From NCBI GenBank assembly GCA_000824785.1, contig CCNB01000006.1:302770-366769 (forward strand): a DNA stretch of 64,000 nucleotides. Reading direction: 5' to 3'. The DNA comes from Mesorhizobium plurifarium (GTDB taxonomy: Bacteria; Pseudomonadota; Alphaproteobacteria; Rhizobiales; Rhizobiaceae). Positions 49,285-57,903 of this stretch are shown piece after piece (the first letter of the stretch is position 1; each line of letters begins with the position of its first letter). The translations under genes were made by a program, and so were the position numbers. The notes below the pieces were generated by a model. It saw nothing but the letters and a program-made list of their open reading frames with translations. It was not told the DNA's origin and searched no databases.

Positions 49285-50328
49285 ATGGAATACCGCACGC
49301 TCGGCCGATCCGGCTTGAAAGTCTCGACATTGACGCTTGGCACCATGACCTTCGGCGGCGCCGGTCCGTTCGCCGCCGTCGGCAATTCCGACCTCGCGGA
49401 AGCCAAGCGCATCATCGACACCTGCATCGATGCCGGCATCAACCTCATCGACACGGCAAACGTCTATTCCAACGGATTGTCGGAAGAGATCATCGGCGAG
49501 GCGCTTGGCGGCAAGCGCAAGAACGACGTGCTGATCGCGTCCAAGGCGCGCATGCGCATCGGCAGCGGCCCCAACGACGAAGGCCTGTCGCGGCACCATC
49601 TGATCCGCGAATGCGAAAAGAGCCTGAAGCGACTTAGGACCGATGTCATCGACGTCTATTTCGTCCATCAATGGGATGGCCTCACACCGGTTGAAGAGAC
49701 GATCGCGGCGCTCGATACCTTGGTCAACCAGGGCAAGATCCGCTACATCGGCTGCTCCAACTGGTCGGGCTGGCAGGTGATGAAGGCGCTCGCCGTCAGC
49801 GACAGCCGCCATCAGGCCCGTTTCGTCACCCAGCAGATCCACTACACGCTGGAAGCGCGCGAAGCCGAATACGAATTGCTGCCGATCTCGGTCGACCAGG
49901 GACTCGGCGTGCTGGCCTGGAGCCCGCTGGCAGGCGGCCTGCTCTCCGGCAAATATCATCGCGACAGCCCGACCGCACGCCAGCTTGGCGGCTGGAAGGA
50001 GCCGCCGATCCGCGACGAGGACCGTCTGTGGCGCATCGTCGACGTGCTCAACGAGATCGGCAAGGCGCGCGGTGTCTCAAGCGCTCAGGTGGCGCTTGCC
50101 TGGTTGCTCGGCCGGCCCGCCGTAAGCTCGCTGGTGATCGGCGCCCGCAACGAGGCGCAGCTCAAGGACAATCTGGCCGCGGCAAGCCTGTCACTCAGCG
50201 AAGAAGAACGGCAGCGCCTCGACGCCGTCAGCCGGCCGCCGGTGCTTTATCCCTACTGGCACCAGCAGTTCACCGCCAGGGACCGTTTCGGACCGGCCGA
50301 CAAGGTGCTCGACCGCAGCGCTATCTGA
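49285..50328 (+). CDS. Aldo/keto reductase
   Basis: 347 residues. The catalytic tetrad is visible: Asp and Tyr in LIDTANVYSNGLSEEIIGEA, Lys in LIASKARMR and His in VYFVHQWDG. The C-terminal part binds NADP(H) (VSSLVIGARNEAQLKDNLAA). The start at 49285 has GAGGA upstream. It resembles the large YajO/YakC-type group. The physiological substrate is unknown. Confidence 0.92.
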   Translation: MEYRTLGRSGLKVSTLTLGTMTFGGAGPFAAVGNSDLAEAKRIIDTCIDAGINLIDTANVYSNGLSEEIIGEALGGKRKNDVLIASKARMRIGSGPNDEGLSRHHLIRECEKSLKRLRTDVIDVYFVHQWDGLTPVEETIAALDTLVNQGKIRYIGCSNWSGWQVMKALAVSDSRHQARFVTQQIHYTLEAREAEYELLPISVDQGLGVLAWSPLAGGLLSGKYHRDSPTARQLGGWKEPPIRDEDRLWRIVDVLNEIGKARGVSSAQVALAWLLGRPAVSSLVIGARNEAQLKDNLAAASLSLSEEERQRLDAVSRPPVLYPYWHQQFTARDRFGPADKVLDRSAI

Positions 50329-50335
50329 CCCGCGG

Positions 50336-51307
50336 TCAGCCGGCGATGTAGCGCCAGACTTCCGCGTCTGGCTTTATCTGCCCGCTGAGAACAAAATATT
50401 TGTAGAGGACGAGCAGCGAGATCGCCTGCTCGTCCTGCTCATTGCCGAACTTACGGCAATAGGCGTTCGCGGCGGCGGTTATGCGCCCCGCCTCGGCGGG
50501 ATGTTTTTCGAAATAGGCCACCTTGTCGACCAGGTCGGAGAAATCCTGTCGCAGCGGCACATAGTGGACGTTGGGCTCGACCTGGGCTTCCGCAAACCAG
50601 GTTTCGTAGGTTGGCTCCGGCATCAGGCAGAGCGAATTGGAGCTCATGATCCATTTCAGGTTTGTCGCGACGTCGTTGCCTTCGAGCGAGACGATGTAGC
50701 GATACTGTCGCTGCTGCTCGATGTTCAGGAACGGCTTGCGGTATCCATCCGGCGCGTCGGCTCTGTGGGAACCTGCATCGCAAATCGGCAGTTCGGCGGC
50801 CTTTTCCACGAAGCGGGTGCGGAGAGGATTGTTGAGATGGCCGCGCCAGACCACCATCGGGCGTTTGTCGGCGAAAGACAGCTTGTCGGGCGGCATATAG
50901 AAGTGACGGAACTTGTTCAGCTTCATCAGCACGCCGTTCGCATTGTCGTCGCCGATGGGCCGGTCTTTGACGATCCTCGGGAGTTCCGGAACGCCGACGA
51001 CGTCGCCGAATTCGAAATCGATCAGCAGGCCGGGATCGAAATAACGGGCGAATTCCTTGAGGTCGTAATAATACATGCTGGAAGCGGTCGGCAGCTTGCC
51101 GACGGCCATGGCGTCCAGACTGGGCACGAACGGCTGTTCCAGCTTGTTGTAGTAGTTCAGTCGCTCGCGAACCGTCTTGCCTGAAAGCCTGGCTTGCTCG
51201 AGCCGATTGGCCAGGCGGTCGCGAAACAGGGATTGCGGTGCGCGGTCACGCGCGAAATTGCGCGCGTAGTAGAACAGCTTTGCGGCGGTTCGTGAGATTG
51301 AGGCCAT
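50336..51307 (-). CDS. Glycosyltransferase family 90 protein (LpsA/CAP10-like)
   Basis: 323 residues. Features of the CAP10/LpsA family: KRPMVVWRGHLNNPLRTRFV, KPFLNIEQQRQYRYIVSLEG, NLKWIMSSNSLCLMPEPTYE and TWFAEAQVEPNVHYVPLRQD. Such enzymes add sugars to lipopolysaccharide cores. It stands alone, convergent with the aldo/keto reductase. Sugar and acceptor are unknown. Confidence 0.85.
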   Translation of the reverse strand: MASISRTAAKLFYYARNFARDRAPQSLFRDRLANRLEQARLSGKTVRERLNYYNKLEQPFVPSLDAMAVGKLPTASSMYYYDLKEFARYFDPGLLIDFEFGDVVGVPELPRIVKDRPIGDDNANGVLMKLNKFRHFYMPPDKLSFADKRPMVVWRGHLNNPLRTRFVEKAAELPICDAGSHRADAPDGYRKPFLNIEQQRQYRYIVSLEGNDVATNLKWIMSSNSLCLMPEPTYETWFAEAQVEPNVHYVPLRQDFSDLVDKVAYFEKHPAEAGRITAAANAYCRKFGNEQDEQAISLLVLYKYFVLSGQIKPDAEVWRYIAG

Positions 51308-51422
51308 GCGTCCGCGAGTTCAGCAAGATGGTCAATGGTAGTCTACCTTCATCCCCCTCGTCTCCTACAGCATTCTCCCGGCCATGTTGCAAGCCTGCTA
51401 ATGCGAATGGCCCCAAGAGACT

Positions 51423-52088
51423 TTACGCTGCGACAACGGCGAACCCTCTGGCGCGCAAGCCGCGCCGGTCGTCATGCAGCGAGGCGACAAGCCGATCGCG
51501 ACTGCCGGCGATGTGGGAAGAAAGCAGCCGCGCCGCTTGCTCGGCATCGCCGCCCCTGACGGCGGCGAGGATGGCGTGGTGCTCGGCCCAGGCCCGGCCG
51601 AGCGCCTTTTCATCCCGCACCTCCAGCCAGCGCGCCCGCGACAGCCTGGTCATCGCGTCGCGAACGGCCCTGAGCAGAAACTCGTTGCCGGAAAGCCTTG
51701 CCAATTCGATGTGAAAATCCAGGCCGACGCGATGCCATTCCTCGCGCGGTGTCTCGGCGTCGCAAGAATCGAGCATCGCCGCGATCACGTCGATGCCGCT
51801 GCGGTCGTCGAGCGCCGCCGTCAGGCGAACCGCCGCCACCTCGACCGCCTCGCGGTAGACGGCGATCTGCCCCAGCTCGGCGAGGTTGATCGGCGCTACC
51901 GTCCAGCCGCGGCCATCGCGGCCGATCAGCCCTTCCGTTTCCAGGCGCAGCAGCGCCGCCCGCACCGGCGTGCGCGAAGCGCCGAACCGGCTCTCGATCC
52001 AACGTTCGGTCAAACGTTCGCCCGGGCCGATCTCCAGCACGAGGATCATCTCGCGAAGCTGCCTTTCGACAGTCTGCATCTGCGACAT
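51423..52088 (-). CDS. GntR family transcriptional regulator (FadR/FCD type)
   Basis: 221 residues. The winged helix (about 3-70) reads LREMILVLEIGPGERLTERW then FGASRTPVRAALLRLETEGL; the C-terminal all-helical FCD domain (75-215) carries histidines for metal/ligand binding in VGLDFHIELARLSGNEFLL and WAEHHAILAAVRGGDA. The start at 52088 is preferred over longer frames because upstream codons overlap the operator region. It is divergent from the MFS gene at 52204. Confidence 0.9.
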   Translation of the reverse strand: MSQMQTVERQLREMILVLEIGPGERLTERWIESRFGASRTPVRAALLRLETEGLIGRDGRGWTVAPINLAELGQIAVYREAVEVAAVRLTAALDDRSGIDVIAAMLDSCDAETPREEWHRVGLDFHIELARLSGNEFLLRAVRDAMTRLSRARWLEVRDEKALGRAWAEHHAILAAVRGGDAEQAARLLSSHIAGSRDRLVASLHDDRRGLRARGFAVVAA

Positions 52089-52140
52089 TGTCGTTCCGTT
52101 CTCCGAAGCCGCATTGACAGCGGCAGGTGTCAGGTCCATG

Positions 52141-52176
52141 ACGGATACCAGCTTGGTATCCCAAACTGGTATCCGT
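52141..52176. promoter_or_regulatory. Operator of the GntR regulator, three half-sites
   Basis: ACGGATACCA (52141-52150), TGGTATCC (52154-52161) and TGGTATCCGT (52167-52176). The first two form GGATACCAGCTTGGTATCC; the first and third are exact 10-base inverted repeats. TGGTAT-type sites are standard for FadR-subfamily GntR proteins, and the site lies between two divergent genes. Confidence 0.75.
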
Positions 52177-52203
52177 AACAACCCCAGCATTGGCACGCGT
52201 GAC

Positions 52204-53451
52204 ATGACGCCGAACGAATCCGGACAAAGCGGCTTCAACATCCATTGGCGGCGCAACCTCGCCGTCTGCTTCGCCGGCTCGTTCAGCACGCTTATCGCCA
52301 TGACGCTGCTGCTGCCGTTCCTGCCTCTTTACGTCGAGCAGCTCGGCGCCGAAGGCCACGCGGCGATCGTGCAGTGGTCGGGCATCGCCTATGGCGCGAC
52401 CTTCTTCGCGGCAGCGCTAGTCGCGCCGTTGTGGGGACGACTGGGCGACCGCTATGGCCGCAAGCTGATGCTGGTGCGCGCTTCGTTCGGCATGGCGATC
52501 TGCATGTCGCTGACCGGTATGGTCCAGAGCGTATGGCAACTGGTGCTGCTCCGGTTGCTGATCGGTTTCGCCGGCGGCTATTCGTCGGGCTCGACCATCC
52601 TGGTCGCGATGCAGACGCCGAAGGAACGCTCGGGCTGGGCGCTGGGCGTGCTGGCGGCCGGCATCACCGCAGGCTCGCTGGTCGGACCGCTGCTCGGCGG
52701 CCTGCTGCCGCCGCTGATCGGTATCCGCGCAACCTTCCTGCTTTCCGGCGGCGTCATCTTCCTGGCCTTCCTGGCGACGACTTTCCTGATCAAGGAGAAT
52801 CCGCCGGCGCCCAAGCCCACCTCGGCGGCAAAGCCGAAGAGCGGCTGGTCGCAGATCCCCGACAAGCGGCCGATCGTCGCCATGCTGACCACCGGCATGC
52901 TGCTCGCCTTCGCCACCATGTCGATCGAGCCGATCATCACCGTCTATGTGCAGCAGCTCGTCGAGGACCAGAGCAAGGTGACCATGGTCGCGGGCGTCGT
53001 CATGTCCGCGGCGGCGCTCGGCACCATCCTGTCCTCATCCTGGTTGGGGAAACTCGCCGACCGGGTCGGCCACTGGAACGTCGTGGTCGGCGCCCTTGCC
53101 GTCTCGGCATTGCTGCTCATTCCGCAAGCCTTCGTCACCAATGGCTGGCAGTTGATCGGCCTGCGCTTCCTGATGGGCCTGGCGCTGGGCGGACTGTTGC
53201 CCTGCATCACCAGCGTCATCCGCCACAACATCCCCGACGGGATCGGCGGCAACGTGCTCGGCCTGGCGATCTCGGCGCAATATGTCGGCCAGGTCGCGGG
53301 ACCGCTGTCCGGCGGCTTCGTCGGCGGGCATCTCGGCATGCGCTCGGTGTTTCTGGGCACGTCGGTGCTGATGGTGCTGGGTGCTGCCTACAACTGGATT
53401 GTCCAGTCGCGCCGGGCAAGGCATAGGCTGCTCGAGGCCGGCGAATCCTGA
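52204..53451 (+). CDS. MFS multidrug-type transporter (MdtG-like)
   Basis: 415 residues, 12 membrane helices. The loop 2-3 motif GRLGDRYGRKLMLVRASFGM and helix 5 motif GGYSSGSTILVAMQTP... LGVLAAGITAGSLVGPLLGG mark a proton antiporter of the DHA1 drug group. It is divergent from, and probably controlled by, the GntR regulator. The natural substrate is unknown. Confidence 0.9.
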   Translation: MTPNESGQSGFNIHWRRNLAVCFAGSFSTLIAMTLLLPFLPLYVEQLGAEGHAAIVQWSGIAYGATFFAAALVAPLWGRLGDRYGRKLMLVRASFGMAICMSLTGMVQSVWQLVLLRLLIGFAGGYSSGSTILVAMQTPKERSGWALGVLAAGITAGSLVGPLLGGLLPPLIGIRATFLLSGGVIFLAFLATTFLIKENPPAPKPTSAAKPKSGWSQIPDKRPIVAMLTTGMLLAFATMSIEPIITVYVQQLVEDQSKVTMVAGVVMSAAALGTILSSSWLGKLADRVGHWNVVVGALAVSALLLIPQAFVTNGWQLIGLRFLMGLALGGLLPCITSVIRHNIPDGIGGNVLGLAISAQYVGQVAGPLSGGFVGGHLGMRSVFLGTSVLMVLGAAYNWIVQSRRARHRLLEAGES

Positions 53452-53489
53452 CAGGCGTCCTCGCCCAACCCCAGCATGGAGCATCCAAG

Positions 53490-53864
53490 ATGAGCCTTAC
53501 CGGCCAAGCATCAGACGGCAGGAGCCGCGTCCTCGTGCTGGCGGCCGGGCTCGTCGGCGCGGCCGGCGTGGCGCTGTCGGCGGCGGCCGCGCATCGCGGC
53601 GGCGCCTTCACCGGAACGGCGGCCAATTTCCTGCTGATGCATGCGCCGGTGCTTCTTGCCATCGGCCTGGCCGGCGGCAATCGCTGTCTCAAGATCGCCA
53701 GCCTCGTCCTGTTCGCGGGCCTGCTGCTGTTCTGCGGCGATCTGCTCGCTCGCGACTTTCTCGGCTCGCGGCTGTTCCCGATGTCGGCGCCGATCGGCGG
53801 CACCCTGCTGATCGCCGGCTGGGTGGCGATCGCCGTCTCGGCGCTGTGGCGCCCGCGGCCATAG
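53490..53864 (+). CDS. DUF423 family membrane protein
   Basis: 124 residues, four helices, matching DUF423/YgdD: AGLVGAAGVALSAAAAHRGG, then NFLLMHAPVLLAIGLAGG and FAGLLLFCGDLLARDFLGSR with PMSAPIGGTLLIAGWVAIA. It follows the MFS gene by 38 bases and may be co-transcribed. Function unknown. Confidence 0.88.
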   Translation: MSLTGQASDGRSRVLVLAAGLVGAAGVALSAAAAHRGGAFTGTAANFLLMHAPVLLAIGLAGGNRCLKIASLVLFAGLLLFCGDLLARDFLGSRLFPMSAPIGGTLLIAGWVAIAVSALWRPRP

Positions 53865-53878
53865 GCTACTTTTGGCGG

Positions 53879-54016
53879 CTATTTTCGGCTGGTCCGCCGC
53901 TTGTGCGTGCGCGCAGGCCGTTCGTCGCGGCGGCGCCGTTCGGGCTGCTCGGTTCCGGGCGTGATGCCCCAATAGTTGCGGTAGATATCCTGAAACAGAT
54001 GACCAATCGGGTGCAT
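53879..54016 (-). CDS. Micro-protein, first of two tandem paralogues (MHPxxxLFxDxYRNxWGI)
   Basis: 45 residues, too short for most gene finders. It begins MHPIGHLFQDIYRNYWGI and ends in a strongly basic tail (R/K about 40% of the last 20 residues). The start is supported by AAGGAG eight bases upstream. The neighbour at 54076 shares 12 of the first 18 residues, which argues that both are translated and selected. A copy of the LacI-type operator (54035-54048) lies just upstream. I do not know the family. Confidence 0.75.
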   Translation of the reverse strand: MHPIGHLFQDIYRNYWGITPGTEQPERRRRDERPARTHKRRTSRK

Positions 54017-54034
54017 GGCTGCTTCTCCTTCGAA

Positions 54035-54048
54035 TTGAACCGATCCAA
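54035..54048. promoter_or_regulatory. Operator copy 1 of the LacI regulator at 54392
   Basis: TTGAACCGATCCAA, differing in one base from the copy at 54308. It lies 19 bases upstream of the first micro-gene. Confidence 0.65.
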
Positions 54049-54075
54049 ATTATAGGCACGAAAAGTGGCTGCGGT

Positions 54076-54219
54076 TCAGCCGCGCTTGCGCTCCACGAGG
54101 AAGCGCGGTTCGCGGCGCCAGGGACCCATTCTGCCCCGCCGCTTCTCGCTGACGACGACCGAGGCGATGCCCCAGTCGTTGCGGTAGACGTCCTCGAACA
54201 AATAGCTCACCGGATGCAT
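54076..54219 (-). CDS. Micro-protein, second of two tandem paralogues
   Basis: 47 residues, beginning MHPVSYLFEDVYRNDWGI and ending in an arginine-rich tail with WRREPRFLVERKRG. AGGAGG stands five bases before the ATG, a strong ribosome binding site. It lies 59 bases upstream of its paralogue on the same strand. The perfectly kept residues are M, H, P, L, F, D, Y, R, N, W, G and I. Operator copy 2 is 40 bases upstream of the start. Confidence 0.75.
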   Translation of the reverse strand: MHPVSYLFEDVYRNDWGIASVVVSEKRRGRMGPWRREPRFLVERKRG

Positions 54220-54258
54220 GGCACCCTCCTATTGAAACTCGCTCCATCACGAAGCGCC

Positions 54259-54272
54259 TTGGATCGATTCAA
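54259..54272. promoter_or_regulatory. Operator copy 2 of the LacI regulator
   Basis: TTGGATCGATTCAA; with two flanking bases it is the exact reverse complement of the copy at 54306-54321. It is placed in front of the second micro-gene. Confidence 0.72.
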
Positions 54273-54307
54273 ATCATACCCCTCAGTCACGCCACGTCAA
54301 GCGGAAT

Positions 54308-54321
54308 TTGAATCGATCCAA
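54308..54321. promoter_or_regulatory. Operator copy 3, upstream of the LacI gene
   Basis: TTGAATCGATCCAA, near-palindromic around a central CG as usual for LacI-family sites, 71 bases before the regulator start. Confidence 0.72.
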
Positions 54322-54391
54322 CAAAAATGTTAGATGACCGGCGACAATTCAGCGGTCATGTTCGTGGCGTGACCGGATTCGGAGGAACGAC

Positions 54392-55471
54392 ATGGCATCA
54401 CTCCTCGAAGGCCAGGCGAGACCGATCAGGCTGGCCGACATCGCCAAGGCCGCCGGCGTCTCGCACGGCACGGCCTCGAATGTTTTCAGCCGTCCCGAGA
54501 TCGTGCGCGCCGAAGTGCGCGAGCGGGTTAAGGCGGTCGCGGAGCAGATGGGCTATGCCGGCCCGGACCCGAAAGGCCGGCTGCTGCGCGCCGGCAAAGT
54601 CAACGCCATCGGCGTCGCCACCACTGAACCCCTCTCCTACTTCTTCGACGATCCTTTCGCCCGCGTCATGATGGCCGGCATTTCCGAAGCCTGCGACGCC
54701 ACCGGCGCGGGCATCGCGCTGGTGTCCGCCGCCAATCAGGAAAAGCTCGCCTGGAACATCCAGAGCGCGCTCGTCGACGGTTTTGTGCTGTTCTGCATCG
54801 AAGGCGGCTCGCGCCTTGTCGACCTGACGCGCGAGCGCAAGCTGCCCTTCGTCGCGCTGGAGCTCGGCTTCCAGGACGAGACCGTATCGGCGATCGGCGT
54901 CGACAATGTCGCCGGCGCGAGGCTCGCCGCGCGCCATCTCGCCGAGCTTGGCCATCGCCGCTTCGCCGTCCTGTCGCTCGGCTTTGCCGACAATCGTACC
55001 GGCTTCGCGACGCCGGAAGTGGTGCGCAGCGCGGTCTACACCGGCACGCGCGATCGCCTTGCCGGCTATTTCGAGGAGCTTTCCCGCTTCGGCATCGATA
55101 CGGCGACTATCCCGGTCTATGAGACCGAGAACGAGGAAAAAAGCACCAGGGCCGGCCTCGAGGCGATCTTCGCCAGGGGTGAAAGGCCAACCGCCATCCT
55201 GGCCATGTCGGACCGCATGGCCCTGATCGCCATCGACTGGCTGAGAGCAAGGGGGCTGGGCGTCCCCGGCGATGTCTCCATCGTCGGCTTCGACGGCGTG
55301 CCGGACGGCGCGTTGTCCACGCCCCCGCTGACCACGATCGCCCAGCCGATCACCGAGATCGGCCGCCGCGCCGCGCGCATGATCCTCGACCATGACGGCG
55401 CCGTCCGGCGCGAGACGATGGGGGTCGATTTCGTCGTCAGAGGCTCGACCGGTCCAGCTCCGAAAGCCTGA
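54392..55471 (+). CDS. LacI family transcriptional regulator controlling the micro-genes
   Basis: 359 residues. HTH and hinge at about 12-62 (IRLADIAKAAGVSHGTASNV); the recognition helix reads SHGTASNVF rather than the common TVSRVL, so an unusual operator is expected. The sensor domain (72-345) is of the ribose-binding type. The start at 54392 has GGAGG upstream. Three copies of one operator lie in front of it and in front of the two divergent micro-genes. The ligand is unknown. Confidence 0.88.
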   Translation: MASLLEGQARPIRLADIAKAAGVSHGTASNVFSRPEIVRAEVRERVKAVAEQMGYAGPDPKGRLLRAGKVNAIGVATTEPLSYFFDDPFARVMMAGISEACDATGAGIALVSAANQEKLAWNIQSALVDGFVLFCIEGGSRLVDLTRERKLPFVALELGFQDETVSAIGVDNVAGARLAARHLAELGHRRFAVLSLGFADNRTGFATPEVVRSAVYTGTRDRLAGYFEELSRFGIDTATIPVYETENEEKSTRAGLEAIFARGERPTAILAMSDRMALIAIDWLRARGLGVPGDVSIVGFDGVPDGALSTPPLTTIAQPITEIGRRAARMILDHDGAVRRETMGVDFVVRGSTGPAPKA

Positions 55472-55486
55472 GCAAGCTCAGGCGAT

Positions 55487-55591
55487 CTAAAAGCGCGTCG
55501 CGATCCTCCGGATTCGCTCCATGCGCTTTAGTTCTTGATTTTATGCATGTCTTTGTCCCGAAACCGGTTCCCACTTTCGGGAGACATGCAT
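55487..55591. repeat. Dispersed repeat, family B, copy 2
   Basis: Inverse copy of the element at 7411: TAAAAGCGCGTCGCGATC, then GCATGTCTTTGTCCCG, AAACCGGTTCCCACTTTCGG and GAGACATGC. It fills the gap between the LacI gene and opgC. Confidence 0.75.
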
Positions 55592-55630
55592 TAGACGAAA
55601 GCCCGCCAGGCATCTTTCCTTGCACAGCAA

Positions 55631-56833
55631 TCAGTAGCCGCCTGCCCTCGCCGGCAGCGGGTGCGCGCCGAACGGCGCGCGCGCAGGCTCCTCGCGCACC
55701 GGCTTGGCGCGGGACGGGCCGAGGCCGGCAAGCCATTCGAGGTAGAGCGCAAGCGCGAGCTGCATGGCGATGCCCGCCGCGATCAGCAGCGTGTCGTAGG
55801 CCAGGCCGCCCGGGTTGATCAGTTTCAGCACCTGCGCCGCCATGGCAAGCAGCGTGCCCGCGATGAACACCGGCAGTGAGCGCTTGCCCAGGATCGCCAG
55901 AGGATTGTCGGGCCGGACGCGGAAGAAGTTGGAGACCGCCGGCAGCGCCACGATCAGATAGCTGACCGACAGGATGTGCAGGAGCCGCGGCAGCGACAGG
56001 AAGGTCTTGTCGAAACCGCCGATCACCACCGGCAGGTTGAACCAGGTGATCTGCCCCCAGAGCGGACTATGCACCCAGATCGCCGCGCCGATCACATAGA
56101 TGCCGGCGGCGCCAAGCAGCCATGGATTGACCGGGATCCGCCCGCCGCGCTTCACATGCAGCATGGCGGCAAGGCCGATGTTGAACAGGAATTGCCACGA
56201 CAGCGGGTTGAGGAACCAGAGGCCGGGCTCTGGATAGTTCGGCGGCGCGATCTGCCAGATGCCTGCGACGAGCCAGAGCAGGCCGGAGACGATCAGCGCC
56301 GGCACCGGCCGATAGCTGACGAACAGCACGAAGGCGGGCGCCGCCAGAAGCAGCGCCGCATAGACCGGCAGGATGTTGTTGTAGCCGAGCTGGTGGCCGA
56401 GCGTGACGACGCCGAGCAGCACCTGCGGCGTGTTCTTCATCAAGGGCTCGATGTTGATCATCGTCAGCATTTCCGGACGGTGCGCGAACAGCGCGGCGGC
56501 GCAAAACAGCGCAATCACCACCATCGTGATGACGATGTGCGAGATGTAGAGCACGCCGGCGCGCCGCCACATCTTCAGGGTCGCGAGCAACCGGCCGCCC
56601 GGCTTGAACTTCGTGCCGTAAGCCAGCGCCACCGAGATGCCGGAAATCAGCACGAAGGCTTCGGCCGCATCGGAAAAGCCGAAATTCTTGTAGGTCCAGT
56701 TCTCGAAGACCGTGCCCGGCACGTGGTCGACGAAAATGGTGAGCAGCGCGAGCGCGCGCAACACGTCGATACGTGTGTCACGTTCTCCGGTGCGCCTGTC
56801 GCGTTCGTTGGAAACAGGGGTGGTCATCGACAA
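55631..56833 (-). CDS. opgC: OpgC family protein (periplasmic glucan modification)
   Basis: 400 residues, about ten membrane helices. The N-terminal block RIDVLRALALLTIFVDHVPG with the conserved Asp/His, and FGFSDAAEAFVLISGISVAL, are hallmarks of OpgC, an acyltransferase-3-like protein that succinylates osmoregulated periplasmic glucans. The glucan synthase genes are not here. Start 56833 or 56827; the latter loses two residues. Confidence 0.88.
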   Translation of the reverse strand: MSMTTPVSNERDRRTGERDTRIDVLRALALLTIFVDHVPGTVFENWTYKNFGFSDAAEAFVLISGISVALAYGTKFKPGGRLLATLKMWRRAGVLYISHIVITMVVIALFCAAALFAHRPEMLTMINIEPLMKNTPQVLLGVVTLGHQLGYNNILPVYAALLLAAPAFVLFVSYRPVPALIVSGLLWLVAGIWQIAPPNYPEPGLWFLNPLSWQFLFNIGLAAMLHVKRGGRIPVNPWLLGAAGIYVIGAAIWVHSPLWGQITWFNLPVVIGGFDKTFLSLPRLLHILSVSYLIVALPAVSNFFRVRPDNPLAILGKRSLPVFIAGTLLAMAAQVLKLINPGGLAYDTLLIAAGIAMQLALALYLEWLAGLGPSRAKPVREEPARAPFGAHPLPARAGGY

Positions 56834-57018
56834 AAGGCCTCAAAGCTGGTTGTTCATAGCCAGCAATGCGACCCCCGGGGCGCACCGCTTCGATTCCTCC
56901 CAAGGGAGTGTATCGCCGCAGAAACGGACTGAAATGCGCCTGGTTCAATCAACTTTCGCGGAGCGCGAAAATATTCCGTTTTGAAGCCGGCAAATCAACG
57001 AATCTCTCATGGAATCAA

Positions 57019-57687
57019 ATGGATGTGAGCGTGTCCGAATATAGCGACGAAAACAGTATTATGCGCCGCGATCTCGCCTTCCCCTACCGTCTGCTGAGGC
57101 CGGCAAACGCAGGCGGCGAGTGCCTGTTCGTGCTGCACGGGTCAGGTGTCGACGAGACGACGATGCTGCCGCTGGCGAGGCAGATTGCGCCCCGTTCGGT
57201 GATTGTCGCGGCGCGCGGCCGCATCCCACAAGAGGATGGATTTCGCTGGTTCGAGCGAATCACGCCGACCAGTTTCGAGCAGGCCAGCATCCATGCCGAG
57301 ACGGCCGCCTATGCCCAATTCGCGACGGAAGCTGCGAGGGTCCATGGGCTCGACCTGAAGCGTGCGACTTTCCTTGGCTATTCGAACGGCGCCAACGTCG
57401 TCTCCAGCCTGATGCTGCTCCATCCCGGCGTGGTCAGGCAGGCGGCGCTCTTGCGGGCAATGCCGGTGCTCGACACGTCCCCGATGACCGACCTCGGCGG
57501 AACACGCGTGCTGATCGTCGCCGGTGCCGCCGACCAGACCTACGGTCCGTTCGCGCCCGCGCTGGTGACGTTGTTCAGCGAACGCCACGCCGAGGTCGAC
57601 GCACGCATCGTTGCCTCCGGCCATGAATTCGGCGACGCGGACGCCGCGATCGTGCGGCAGTGGCTGGCAGCGCCTGCACAGATTTGA
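57019..57687 (+). CDS. Alpha/beta hydrolase (phospholipase/carboxylesterase type)
   Basis: 222 residues. The sequence shows CLFVLHGSGVDETTMLPLAR (oxyanion region), nucleophile elbow FLGYSNGANVVSSLML, acid in IVAGAADQTYGP and histidine in IVASGHEFGDADAA. It resembles the small carboxylesterase/dienelactone-hydrolase-like group. Start is uncertain: 57019 or 57061, neither with a strong ribosome binding site. Substrate unknown. Confidence 0.82.
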   Translation: MDVSVSEYSDENSIMRRDLAFPYRLLRPANAGGECLFVLHGSGVDETTMLPLARQIAPRSVIVAARGRIPQEDGFRWFERITPTSFEQASIHAETAAYAQFATEAARVHGLDLKRATFLGYSNGANVVSSLMLLHPGVVRQAALLRAMPVLDTSPMTDLGGTRVLIVAGAADQTYGPFAPALVTLFSERHAEVDARIVASGHEFGDADAAIVRQWLAAPAQI

Positions 57688-57903
57688 TCGGGCCGCCCAG
57701 GCGGGCTTCGGTGCCGGCAATCAACAGTTCTCGAAAGCGACCCGTGGCCGCCCGTTCGGTAACGGGCCAGCGCTTCGCTGGGCAACGGCATCTGCTTTGC
57801 TTGCCACTGTTTGCCGCCGCCCGATCGACTGCCGCAATACGGGCACGGGAATGGTCCAGGCACGCCTTGGCGAGCTATTCGAGCGGCCTTCCAGCCAGAG
57901 CCC

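Noticed and set aside
53866..54048. A 60-codon frame overlapping the first micro-gene in another register
   Set aside because: The MHPIGHLF frame has a better ribosome binding site and a paralogue next door; this one has neither.
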